NCBI RefSeq assembly: GCF_002157585.1
Contig: NZ_BDGB01000031.1
Coordinates: 1-34,236, forward strand
Source of the DNA: Lentilactobacillus parakefiri
GTDB lineage: Bacteria > Bacillota > Bacilli > Lactobacillales > Lactobacillaceae
DNA length: 34,236 bases
Direction of reading: 5' to 3'
This document shows, piece by piece, positions 18,545 to 27,756 of this stretch. The notes under the pieces were generated by a model. That model made no database searches. It had not been told where the DNA came from and saw only the letters and a program-made list of their open reading frames with translations. Each line of letters opens with the position of its first letter. The stretch's first letter is position 1. The translations under genes were made by a program, and so were the position numbers.

Positions 18545-18755
18545 CATGTCGCGGTACCACCCTACTTCAAAGCACACTCACGCATACCTTCTCTGTCAGT
18601 TCTAAACTGTAGACGATAATGTGCCCAACATCATAGCCTCACAAACGCTCGGCTACCGCAACTCACGAACCATATTCATCAATTCCATTAGGCTGTCTTT
18701 CACCGATTCGACAGCTCTCTTGGCTAACTTCACTGATTACTCATTCGATCTTAGT
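18545..18755 (-). promoter_or_regulatory. T-box leader of the peptide-binding protein operon
   Basis: The minus strand carries the T-box signature AGGGTGGTACCGCG (18563-18550) and, upstream, the Stem I marks: GAGTA in the 5' side of the specifier loop (about 18743-18739), AGAGAGCTG and GGTGAAAGACAGC in the distal stem. ATCAGT pairs with ATTGAT (one G-T pair), so the loop faces GAA-TAT-GG. The specifier is read as UAU (tyrosine, 18674-18672); AUG one base later (methionine) is the alternative. A GC-rich terminator stem complementary to the T-box is not visible before the T run at about 18540-18528, so the switch mechanism is unclear. Confidence 0.9.
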
Positions 18756-18773
18756 TGAAATATATTACTGATA

Positions 18774-18801
18774 ATTGTACCCAATTAATTCTGAGAGTCA
18801 A
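18774..18801 (-). promoter_or_regulatory. Promoter of the T-box operon
   Basis: Minus-strand -35 TTGACT (18801-18796), 16-base spacer, -10 TACAAT (18779-18774). The predicted transcript starts near 18767, giving a leader of about 260 bases that contains the whole T-box. Confidence 0.7.
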
Positions 18802-18853
18802 CTCATATTTTAATTTTTTTATCATAAAGGCGAATCTTGGAGATTGGTGACCG

Positions 18854-20074
18854 TTACCTAGTCGAATCGTGGGGAAACACATACGCCTCCCGATCGACCA
18901 GCAAACCGACAAAAGTCATCACGATGGTCACAACTAAAAGGAAAATCAAAACCGCAAACCAGTTTGTGGTTAGACCATGCATCCAGCCACAAATCATTGG
19001 CCCCGTCGCCGCCAAGAGGTACCCGAATGATTGACCCATTCCAGAAACTGACGCTGTTTCATTGGGGGTTCTCGTCTTCAACGAGAATAAGGTCATCGCT
19101 TCACTAAACGCCATATTCGTAGATAGTCCCAATAGAATGCACGCAAGAACTGCAAACCAGAAACTGTTAGCCGCCATCATCAATGATCCTAGTCCAACGA
19201 CGAACAACCCCGAGATTATCCAAATCATCGTTGACTGTTTGGCAACCGAACTGATAATTCTTGGCACCACAAACGAAATCGGCAATGCAACCAGCTGGAG
19301 TAATCCCAACAAGTATCCCGCCGTATTCTGATTAATCCCTGATGCCATCAGAATTGGCGGCAACCACGTTACAATTGAGTAAAATAGCAGTGACTGAAGC
19401 CCCATGAAGCCACCCAATGCCCAAGCGAGTGGCCGTTTCCAAACGCTAACTTTAACTTCTGGATTAAGCGATGACGCTGTTTTTTTGACTGAGGTCTTTC
19501 TTTTTCCTGATCTTCTTAGCATAATCGCCACAACAATTGTGATGATTGGAATAATCGAAATGAACTGGATCATAACCTGCCAAGAAATCAAGTGACTGAC
19601 CACTGCACTAAACCCAGCTGAAATTGAACTGGATAGTGAAAGGGCGAAAACGTACATCCCGGTGTAAGTCCCAATCTGCATCGGAAACAAATAGGAAACC
19701 AGTGTTGGCGCCAGCACATTTAACATGGCAATTCCACAACCAATGAAAATTGTTCCAACCAACAAGCTGGTAAACGAATAAACCCGAATAAAGTTACCAA
19801 TGGTCAATAACCCCAAATCCATCATCGTTACCCGAAGGATCCCAAACCGCTTAATAAAGTATGTAACCGTCGGCGACAATAGGCCAAAACAGATTAGTGG
19901 AATCGTCGTCAAGCTCCCCAGAAACCATTCCGGCATCTTAAAGGAATTTTGAATATTGGTCAAAATCGGTGGGACGATTGTAATCGCCGTCCGCATATTC
20001 GCCCCAACTAAAAATATTAGTAGCGCGCCCAAAATAACTTTCTGGCGATTTGGTACTGTGGTCTCTTCTCTCAT
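18854..20074 (-). CDS. MFS transporter, CynX/NimT-like
   Basis: A 406-residue membrane protein with twelve predicted helices. The early ILGALLIFLVGANMRTAITIVPPIL segment and the FGLLSPTVTYFIKRFG loop resemble the cyanate/nitroimidazole transporter (CynX/NimT) branch of the major facilitator superfamily. The ATG at 20074 has GAGGAGAG seven bases upstream; a TTG at 20089 lies across that site and is rejected. The gene follows a GNAT gene by 19 bases, so the two are probably one operon, perhaps for resistance to or efflux of a small molecule. The substrate cannot be deduced. Confidence 0.85.
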   Translation of the reverse strand: MREETTVPNRQKVILGALLIFLVGANMRTAITIVPPILTNIQNSFKMPEWFLGSLTTIPLICFGLLSPTVTYFIKRFGILRVTMMDLGLLTIGNFIRVYSFTSLLVGTIFIGCGIAMLNVLAPTLVSYLFPMQIGTYTGMYVFALSLSSSISAGFSAVVSHLISWQVMIQFISIIPIITIVVAIMLRRSGKRKTSVKKTASSLNPEVKVSVWKRPLAWALGGFMGLQSLLFYSIVTWLPPILMASGINQNTAGYLLGLLQLVALPISFVVPRIISSVAKQSTMIWIISGLFVVGLGSLMMAANSFWFAVLACILLGLSTNMAFSEAMTLFSLKTRTPNETASVSGMGQSFGYLLAATGPMICGWMHGLTTNWFAVLIFLLVVTIVMTFVGLLVDREAYVFPHDSTR

Positions 20075-20093
20075 TGCTTCTCTCCTCAATCAA

Positions 20094-20534
20094 TTATAGT
20101 TGCTTTGCTAAAATCCTCATCTTTCTTCCTAACTGGTCAACTGAAGTATCGGTTTGCTCATACCCCAGTTTTTCGTACAGTCCAATGTGTTTTGTCACAA
20201 TATAAGCCTTGTGAAAACCAATTTGCTTAATCTGATCTTCCGCCAGCTTCACCAATTGTTGACTCAAGTGTCGACCGCGATAGGCCTCACTGACAAACAC
20301 AAAACCAATGAATGGTGAATAACCGGTTCCTTTAACGATATCTTCTTTAACAACCGCACAAAAGCCAATCAGCTGATCGCCATCCATTATAACGATAACC
20401 CGTTCCCAATCAGACACGCGTCCGCCAAGCATCTCGTTGGCCAAATACTTACCTGCCGGCCAAGAAACGTTACCAATTAGTTTGGCAAAATACTGCCACA
20501 TGTCGTCTGAATTATCTAATACGTAGGTTTTCAT
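20094..20534 (-). CDS. GNAT family N-acetyltransferase
   Basis: A 146-residue acyl-CoA-dependent transferase. The acetyl-CoA-binding motif A is the GFVFVSEAYRGRHLSQQLVKL stretch near residues 80-100, with SEAYRGRHLSQQL covering the pyrophosphate loop, and motif B includes GLYEKLGYE near residue 125. AAGGAGGACACC precedes the ATG at 20534; a longer frame to 20573 has no ribosome site. First gene of a probable operon with the MFS transporter. The acceptor substrate is unknown. Confidence 0.87.
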   Translation of the reverse strand: MKTYVLDNSDDMWQYFAKLIGNVSWPAGKYLANEMLGGRVSDWERVIVIMDGDQLIGFCAVVKEDIVKGTGYSPFIGFVFVSEAYRGRHLSQQLVKLAEDQIKQIGFHKAYIVTKHIGLYEKLGYEQTDTSVDQLGRKMRILAKQL

Positions 20535-20658
20535 GGTGTCCTCCTTAAATGATTTCGAGAAATGGTAATTCAATTATAGTCCCCTATGCCGATTTTCAAA
20601 AATTGTTTTCAGAAAAACTGGTAAAATAAAACTAGACTATTTTCAAAGGAGACTGGAT

Positions 20659-21232
20659 ATGAAAAGAATCGCTGTATACTGCGGGGCTGCCACCGGCAAC
20701 AATCCCATTTACATCACGGCCACAAAAAAAATTGGCTTCTTGGCTGGTCGAACACAATCTGGAATTGATTTATGGTGGCGGTGGCGTCGGGTTGATGGGC
20801 ATCTTGTCCGACCAAGTGCTGGCGAAAGGCGGTCAAATTCACGGCGTTACGACTAAGCAGCTCGTTTCACAGGGCGCCGAATCACCTCGCCTAAGAGAAC
20901 TCTCAGACTTAACGGTAACCGACAACATGTCTGCCCGTAAAGCTGAGATGATGAACCTCTCCAATGGTTGCATTGCCCTTCCCGGCTGCATCGGGACGCT
21001 TGAAGAAATTACTCAGGCATTCTCGTGGGCCCGTTTGGGAGACAATCCTAACCCCTGTGTCTTTTATAACGTGAATGGTTACTACGACTCGCTTGCCAAA
21101 ATGTTTGATCAGATGGCAACTGAAGGTTTCTTATCGGCAGCCGATCGCAAGAAAGTGCTTTTCTCCGATTCACTGGATGAAATTTATGCCTTCATGACAA
21201 CTTATGTTCCACCAAAAATTCGTCAATACTAA
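20659..21232 (+). pseudogene. LOG family phosphoribohydrolase-like gene with A8 frameshift
   Basis: This gene encodes a LOG/TIGR00730 protein, a family that releases free bases from nucleoside monophosphates (cytokinin-activating enzyme in plants; role in most bacteria unclear). The N-terminus MKRIAVYCGAATGNNP and the downstream YGGGGVGLMG are in different frames. The break is at an A8 run (20724-20731): with seven As the frame reads TATKKLASWLVEHN and gives an unbroken 190-residue protein. The family motif PGGxGTxxE reads PGCIGTLEE, so one active-site glycine is Cys. AAAGGAGACTGG precedes the ATG. It may be a pseudogene, a slippage-controlled gene or an assembly error. Confidence 0.82.
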
Positions 21233-21240
21233 TTACAAAA

Positions 21241-21425
21241 GGCTTGGACATTAGTCGTTACGGTGGTTTTTATTGCAACCTTGATTACCACTTTTATCTT
21301 GATAAAACTTGCGACAAACGGCTGATCCCGGCCATTTAACAAATAAACCCAGTCATTCCAAAATCCGGAATAACTGGGTTTATTTGTTAAATTCTGGGAT
21401 CAAAACGCCTTTCGTCCCAATCTCT
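21241..21425. repeat. Hairpin repeat family, copy C
   Basis: About 185 bases highly similar to copy D at 26211 over the whole length, including the GGACATTAGTC left end and the GTCCCAATCTC right end. The outer TGATCCC/GGGATCA arms (21323-21329 with 21396-21402) enclose a 24-base inner stem with one mismatch. It lies between convergent genes (LOG and GH59). Confidence 0.85.
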
Positions 21426-21432
21426 TTCGATT

Positions 21433-23985
21433 CTATTTTAAGAAATCTATCGCATCTAATGTGTAGGTACCGCCAACTACTTGAATAAGGACGTGGTGTT
21501 TTCCGGCAGGTAAGCCATGAACCACTGTGTTCTCCGTCCGGTCAGTACCAACTTGTGGTGCCCGATTCCAATCAAGGACGTGACCATCCACCACCAATTT
21601 CAAATGACTGGGTACGTCTTGTGCCCCAATCAGTGAAAAACCAGTCCCATCAACCTCAAATTCGAATCCCGGCGTATCACTTTGATCGGCCTGAGCCGTT
21701 GACAGCGTCCGATTCCATTTGGTATTGCCCAAACCGCAAACATGGTTCCAGTTACCAGTGTAAGTGATAGCCGGATCCAAATCATCCACTCTTCGCTCAA
21801 TTAAGTGGCTTTGCTTGATTTTAATGACCGTTACCCGATTGATCTGGGTATGGTAGTACCCACTCCCAAGTTTGACCCGACCACTGTAACTGGGGTTGTC
21901 TGTATCGGTATAATCAAAGACCTGCTGACCATCAATTGTCGCAGTTAAATGGTTCCCCTCAGCAGCAAACATCACCAGGTGAGTGGCAGAGGTATCCAGA
22001 CCATCAACGTGCTCCAAAGCAATGATTTGGTCATTCTTAATCAGTTCACACGCCCCATCGGTAAACACTTTAAAGACATATGGCGCACTCTCGAGGCGAC
22101 CTTTGACGTCAGTCATTTCTCGCAAACCAATACCAAAGTAGTTTCCAGTTGGCGAATTCTGCGCGGTCTGATCGTCAAATTTCATCGAAACGGCAACTTG
22201 GTAATCTGTCCAATGGTCATCCCCAACGGTTAAATTAGGCGCAAACGAATATTCCCAATCAAGTGCCCGCTGCTTCTCGGTGATCATCTGCTGCATGACG
22301 TTGCCGTTAGCTGTCTGAGACACTTCAAAGGCGCCACCCTGATCTGCGGTGAATCGCGGTGTATTGCCACAAGAAGATAAATAGTTGTCGGGATAACCGT
22401 CGTAACTAAAATCATCTTGATACAAAACCCCATCCTCAGACTTGATGCCAAGGGTGTGATCGCTGTGTGGGCTTTCCAGCCGATGATACACAACCTCCCG
22501 ATCGCCAGCCAGGTCTAAGGTCGTTGCCGTCACAATGGCATGCGGCTCAACCACAACCTCAAGCTGCCCATGACTTGGCGTGATCGTTTCTCTTAGCTGT
22601 TTGATCTGACTATCGTACGCATCACCGGCTTGCTTCGGACCAGTACTCTGCCAAACGAAAACTGGTTTGTCTTGGGTATCCTGAAGGTTTGCCAGCTTGA
22701 TCTGGTAGGTTCTCGCCTCAGGACTATCATTATCAAAAATCACCGAGTAATTAGATTTATCCGGCGCAATTAATGTCATATAACTGGGGGCCTGGCGGTT
22801 ATGATCCAGGTTCTCGGTTCCACCAACTTGACTGTCACAGGCGCTGGTTAAGTATCGCCAAGCGCCCTCGTCTTCCCAGCCGGCTTTGGCAAAATCAGTA
22901 AAGTGCTTCATGCACTGCAGTCCCACGTTATCAACTTCATAGTAACCCGACCACGGCCGGTTCGCATTGATCAGCTCTTTATGACTGTAATTGACACCGG
23001 TATAGTAAGCAGAAACTGCTGGTTGGAAAATATACAGACTCCGGTGTGACTTGACATAGCTCTTAATCAGTCGATTAGCCACATCCAAACCACTTTGCCG
23101 GCCGCCAATTCCGTCACCATTGCTGGCGCGAACCCGATACTTGCCCATCGTCATGGGGGCAATGCCTTCGCTGTACCAAACTTCATGATGGTACTCATCC
23201 GCTAATTTGGTGAATGGCTCTTTTGCGCCGTCATCGGTGTTGTAATGGAATCCAAGCGCTTCAACCCGCTCGCGTAAATCTTGATCGGCAATCATCAGAT
23301 CACCGAAATCACGCTCATAGTTTTGATTTGCCGCAATGATTTTAATATGTTGGTAGTCGCTAACCGGAAAGTCATTCGGGAACCCCGATTGATCATTTGC
23401 CAGTCGATCCGCAAACCACTTAATCCACTTGACCATTGGATGCTTAGTTTCGTTTCGATCAGGATCAATGTAATTAATCAAATAACCGTATGCTTCATAA
23501 GCTGAAATGATGGTCTGTTTATACCACTGATACATCGGTTCATACGCGGTTTCGGGAACGTTACTGTCTGGATCGGCGGACTTGGCATTGAACCAGTCTT
23601 TTCGCAGCCAGCCCGGTTCCCCCCAACGCAGAATCGCCGTCTTTAGGTTTGGCTGGATTTTCTTAGCATCGGCGATTAATTGGAAACCAGCTCCCCGATA
23701 AACGTTTGCGGTTTCCTCAGCTGAGCGCATGGTTGCCGGTTCCGTTCCGGACGACGTATTGGCATCGTCGCCCATTTCAACTTTCAACATCCGCATCAAC
23801 GGGTGCTTGCCACCAAAGAGAATCTGCAAAATCTGATCATAGCTGTCTCGATGTTCCCATTTATAATCCAGCAGCAGCCTGGAAGAGTTGTTGCAGCTCA
23901 AGTAGCCAAAGCCTTTGAATGTGTTGGCATCCTTAGCATTTAGATCCAGCTGTGCGCCGTCAATCACAAAATTTGTCTGGTTCAT
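21433..23985 (-). CDS. GH59 (galactocerebrosidase-type) glycoside hydrolase
   Basis: An 850-residue enzyme whose first ~400 residues follow human galactocerebrosidase: FKGFGYLSCNNSSRLLLDY, MRMLKVEMGDDANTSSGTEP, ILRWGEPGWL, an acid/base Glu179 in DRNET, and nucleophile Glu273 in VWYSEG. A lectin-like domain starting near QDDFSYDG (about residue 530) also parallels GALC, and a further beta-rich C-terminal module (about residues 730-850) resembles a carbohydrate-binding domain. No signal peptide is seen, so it acts in the cytoplasm, presumably removing beta-linked galactose. AAAAGGAGTGTCAAC sets the ATG at 23985. It is downstream of uidA, separated by a hairpin. The exact substrate is unknown. 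Confidence 0.85.
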   Translation of the reverse strand: MNQTNFVIDGAQLDLNAKDANTFKGFGYLSCNNSSRLLLDYKWEHRDSYDQILQILFGGKHPLMRMLKVEMGDDANTSSGTEPATMRSAEETANVYRGAGFQLIADAKKIQPNLKTAILRWGEPGWLRKDWFNAKSADPDSNVPETAYEPMYQWYKQTIISAYEAYGYLINYIDPDRNETKHPMVKWIKWFADRLANDQSGFPNDFPVSDYQHIKIIAANQNYERDFGDLMIADQDLRERVEALGFHYNTDDGAKEPFTKLADEYHHEVWYSEGIAPMTMGKYRVRASNGDGIGGRQSGLDVANRLIKSYVKSHRSLYIFQPAVSAYYTGVNYSHKELINANRPWSGYYEVDNVGLQCMKHFTDFAKAGWEDEGAWRYLTSACDSQVGGTENLDHNRQAPSYMTLIAPDKSNYSVIFDNDSPEARTYQIKLANLQDTQDKPVFVWQSTGPKQAGDAYDSQIKQLRETITPSHGQLEVVVEPHAIVTATTLDLAGDREVVYHRLESPHSDHTLGIKSEDGVLYQDDFSYDGYPDNYLSSCGNTPRFTADQGGAFEVSQTANGNVMQQMITEKQRALDWEYSFAPNLTVGDDHWTDYQVAVSMKFDDQTAQNSPTGNYFGIGLREMTDVKGRLESAPYVFKVFTDGACELIKNDQIIALEHVDGLDTSATHLVMFAAEGNHLTATIDGQQVFDYTDTDNPSYSGRVKLGSGYYHTQINRVTVIKIKQSHLIERRVDDLDPAITYTGNWNHVCGLGNTKWNRTLSTAQADQSDTPGFEFEVDGTGFSLIGAQDVPSHLKLVVDGHVLDWNRAPQVGTDRTENTVVHGLPAGKHHVLIQVVGGTYTLDAIDFLK

Positions 23986-24028
23986 GTTGACACTCCTTTT
24001 CAATTGTTCTATCTGTTTTTTAAACAAC

Positions 24029-24070
24029 GAGGTCGGAACACAAGTACTCGTTAAGTATTGTTCCGACCTC
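24029..24070 (-). terminator. Hairpin between uidA and the GH59 gene
   Basis: A 12-base perfect stem (24029-24040 with 24059-24070) around an 18-base loop, with a weak T-rich tail on the minus strand. It may lower rather than end transcription into the GH59 gene, which has no other clear promoter. Confidence 0.6.
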
Positions 24071-24080
24071 TATTGCAATG

Positions 24081-25892
24081 CTATTTACCTGCTTTATAAT
24101 CCAATGGTAACGAAGTCCAACGCTTCTTCAAATAGAAGGCTACAGCTTTAGGCTGACGGTCACGGGTAAAGATTCCCTTCTTGTTCCCGTTAACCCGCAT
24201 GTTGCCCTCGACGGTCTGGAAGTCTGCCAAATTCCATGGCTGTTCGCCACGAATGAAGTCGTAAGAGTCAAAGACCCGATCAAACATGTCTAACAGTTCA
24301 ATTTGATATTCCTCACTCCACATGATCGATGGCAACTTGTGCAATCCCGGTTCAGTATCGGCACCGTACTCTGAGAAGACAATCGGCTTATCAATATCTG
24401 AATTCTTCCATTCATCCAGTTCAGCGCGGAGGCCGGCTTCACCATCAGAAATTTCATAACCCCACTTGTGGTACCAGCCTGGATAACGGTTCAAGAGGTA
24501 GAAGTCTGGGAACTTCAAGCACTTGGAAGTTTCAAAGGTATCATCTTCGTTAAGAGTGAAGGTTCTTGGTCGTTTCTCAGGATCCAAATCCTTTGAGTCG
24601 TTGAACAGTTTGGTGAAGTATGGAACCGCTGAATCAGTTGAGGTGTCCGGCTCGTTGCATAAGCTCCATGCCAAGACACTTGGGTGATTCTTATCACGTT
24701 TGATCATGTCTTTTACCTGATCAATATGTTTCTTGTATAATTCATCGATCCAATGACCATCAAAGAATGATTGGTTTAAGCCGCCAAGGAAGCTAGCAGC
24801 GGCCATCTTAAAGCCAACTGCCGGCACTTCATCGGTAATCAAAATCCCTTCCCGGTCGGCAAACTTATACACTTGCTCATCATATGGGTAGTGGGAACTT
24901 CTAAATGAGTTGGCTCCAATCCACTTCATCAAGTTCATATCACGACGTTCAACGTTCAAATCAAATGCCCGGCCGGCATAAATGCTGTCTTCGTGACGGC
25001 CAAAACCACGCAGATAGACAGATTTGTGGTTGACTAGGATTTCGTGACCTTTGATTTCAATAGTTCGCAACCCAATTTCATCAGCGTATTCGTCAACCGC
25101 TTTGCCGGCATCCAATAATTCGAATTTAATGGTGTACAAGTATGCATCGCGAACCTGCCACAAGGTTGGGTTCTTAACCACTAAGTCCCCAGTTTGTCCC
25201 TCGCTGGTTGCGACCACATTGCCGTCTTCATCGCTTAAGCTAACTTTGAAGTCCTTGCCGTCAGTTGCATCAACACGATAATGGACGGTCGCCTGATCCT
25301 CACTAACCTCGTAAGTTGTCGAGTAATCATAAATATTATTTTGAGGAACGGCTAATAAGTGGACGCTCCGATTTAATCCGGAATAGTTATAGAAGTCAAA
25401 GAAAGGTTTAGCCATTTTTTTGCCATTCTTCAAAGTAGCCGTGTCACCAGCGGGCAAAGCATCGCGGTGAAGTTCGTTGTTCATCTTCAAAGTCACAATA
25501 TTTTCTTCACCTAATTTGACGGCATCGGTAATATCTGCGGTGAATGGCAGAAAACCGCCTTCATGTGATCGAATCTCTTGACCGTTCACATAAACGGTTG
25601 CCCGGTGGGTTGCTGCTCCAAATCGCAGTTGAATCTTTTTACCGTCCATATAGGTTGGCACAAAGAACTTCTTAGCATACCAGAAATCTCCGGTATACTC
25701 ACGGGAATCTTTGTCGGTGAAAAAGTCATTAAAACTGGCTGGTACCGGCATTTTGATGGGATCATCAAAGCCAGTCGTCCATCCCTTGGCCTCACCCTTA
25801 GCTTCCGGGTCAAACTTAAAGTCCCATATGCCGTCTAATTTTTGATCTTGTCTAAATTGGTTGGTAACTGGATAAAGTAAACCTTTTTCCAT
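24081..25892 (-). CDS. uidA: Beta-glucuronidase (GH2)
   Basis: A 603-residue protein, the same length as E. coli UidA, hydrolysing beta-D-glucuronides in the cytoplasm. Domains in order are jelly-roll (about 1-180), immunoglobulin-like (about 180-275) and TIM barrel (about 275-603). The acid/base Glu is in WSLCNEPDTS and the nucleophile in FSEYGADT. The glucuronate-recognising Asn-x-Lys motif is conserved in VNGNKKGIFTRDRQPK, separating true glucuronidases from galactosidases of GH2. CTAGGAGGATT precedes the ATG. It has a promoter with nearby repressor-like sites and a cre-like site, and the GH59 gene lies downstream. Confidence 0.96.
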   Translation of the reverse strand: MEKGLLYPVTNQFRQDQKLDGIWDFKFDPEAKGEAKGWTTGFDDPIKMPVPASFNDFFTDKDSREYTGDFWYAKKFFVPTYMDGKKIQLRFGAATHRATVYVNGQEIRSHEGGFLPFTADITDAVKLGEENIVTLKMNNELHRDALPAGDTATLKNGKKMAKPFFDFYNYSGLNRSVHLLAVPQNNIYDYSTTYEVSEDQATVHYRVDATDGKDFKVSLSDEDGNVVATSEGQTGDLVVKNPTLWQVRDAYLYTIKFELLDAGKAVDEYADEIGLRTIEIKGHEILVNHKSVYLRGFGRHEDSIYAGRAFDLNVERRDMNLMKWIGANSFRSSHYPYDEQVYKFADREGILITDEVPAVGFKMAAASFLGGLNQSFFDGHWIDELYKKHIDQVKDMIKRDKNHPSVLAWSLCNEPDTSTDSAVPYFTKLFNDSKDLDPEKRPRTFTLNEDDTFETSKCLKFPDFYLLNRYPGWYHKWGYEISDGEAGLRAELDEWKNSDIDKPIVFSEYGADTEPGLHKLPSIMWSEEYQIELLDMFDRVFDSYDFIRGEQPWNLADFQTVEGNMRVNGNKKGIFTRDRQPKAVAFYLKKRWTSLPLDYKAGK

Positions 25893-25939
25893 AATCTAAT
25901 CCTCCTAGGGTTTCAAAAGCGGGCATTAACAATTATTTT

Positions 25940-25953
25940 CGCAAGCGCTTTCT
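25940..25953 (-). promoter_or_regulatory. cre-like site (CcpA) in the uidA leader
   Basis: The minus strand reads AGAAAGCGCTTGCG, one mismatch from the loose cre consensus. It lies just downstream of the predicted transcription start (near 25963), where a CcpA roadblock would repress uidA when preferred sugars are present. Confidence 0.65.
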
Positions 25954-26012
25954 TTTTACTAATGACTTAATTTTACTATATTATCGGACATAGTCAATAG
26001 ATTTTAGTAAAA
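25954..26012 (-). promoter_or_regulatory. uidA promoter with three AGTAAAA operator-like sites
   Basis: Minus-strand -35 TTGACT (25997-25992), 16-base spacer, -10 TAAAAT (25975-25970). Three AGTAAAA-containing sites surround it: the palindrome TTTTAGTAAAA (26002-26012) just upstream of the -35, TAGTAAAAT overlapping the -10 (about 25979-25970), and TTAGTAAAAA downstream (25963-25954). The LacI-family gene at 26459 is the likely regulator. Confidence 0.65.
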
Positions 26013-26210
26013 CTATTTTAGAGACCCATTCCGCTTGGTACTATCATGGTGTTGTTTACTAATTCAGCGATTGGATTGAACCAACTTTTACACATTGGCA
26101 CATTATTCCATATATTCTCATCAAAGTTTAGTAAAAATAAGGCATCGTTAGGACTTCTCCCAGAGGATAACTGATTGTTATTATGTTAAATCACAATTCG
26201 ATGACAGAAA
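26013..26210. other. Gene-free interval with extra AGTAAAA-type sites
   Basis: No coding frame is supported. GTTTAGTAAAA occurs at 26126-26136 and the half-site GTTTACTAA at 26054-26062. Together with copy D the interval separates lacI and uidA. Confidence 0.5.
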
Positions 26211-26399
26211 GGAGGCTGGGACATTAGTCCTTACGGTGGTTTTGGTTGCAACCTTGATTACCACTTTTATATTGACAAAACTTGCGACAAACGGCTGATC
26301 CCGGCCATTTAACAAATAAACGCAGTCATTCCAAAATCCGGAATGACTGCGTTTATTTGTTAAATTCTGGGATCAAAACGCCTTTTGTCCCAATCTCCC
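26211..26399. repeat. Hairpin repeat family, copy D
   Basis: About 189 bases, near-identical to copy C. It is bounded by GGAGGCTGGGACA (26211-26223) and, inverted at the right end, GGAGATTGGGACA (ending 26399), an 11/13 terminal inverted repeat. Outer arms 26296-26302 and 26369-26375 enclose a perfect 24-base stem. Relative to copy C, one C-G pair has become G-C. It lies just after the minus-strand lacI gene. Confidence 0.85.
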
Positions 26400-26458
26400 A
26401 ATAATACCAACTACTCTTTAGTAAAACAATCAGTCCGGCTAATTGACAGCCAGATTAG

Positions 26459-27529
<1,071 letters not shown>

Positions 27530-27600
27530 TCATATCCAGGTCCAGACGTGAATTTTCGAACCGGAAAAGTTAACAATTATTTACGATTAACTCCTTAGAC

Positions 27601-27638
27601 ACAAAAAGCCCCTCCACGCATTTTTACATGGAGGGGCC
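27601..27638 (-). terminator. Terminator of the GPH transporter-GH127 operon
   Basis: A 9-base GC-rich perfect stem (27608-27616 with 27629-27637) followed on the minus strand by TTTTT (27607-27603). It lies about 120 bases after the GH127 stop. Confidence 0.9.
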
Positions 27639-27756
27639 GATCCTTCACGAATGGGGTTCGTTTGTGATGTCATGTCAGAAATAACATCAGGATCTCGTAA
27701 CACTATACCGTAAATCTATTAATGATGAAAGTAATGTTACCAATTATTTACAACTA

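Noticed and set aside
18541-18563. A canonical intrinsic terminator in the T-box leader
   Set aside because: No stem complementary to the T-box region precedes the T run; only a short CGA/TCG pairing is possible.
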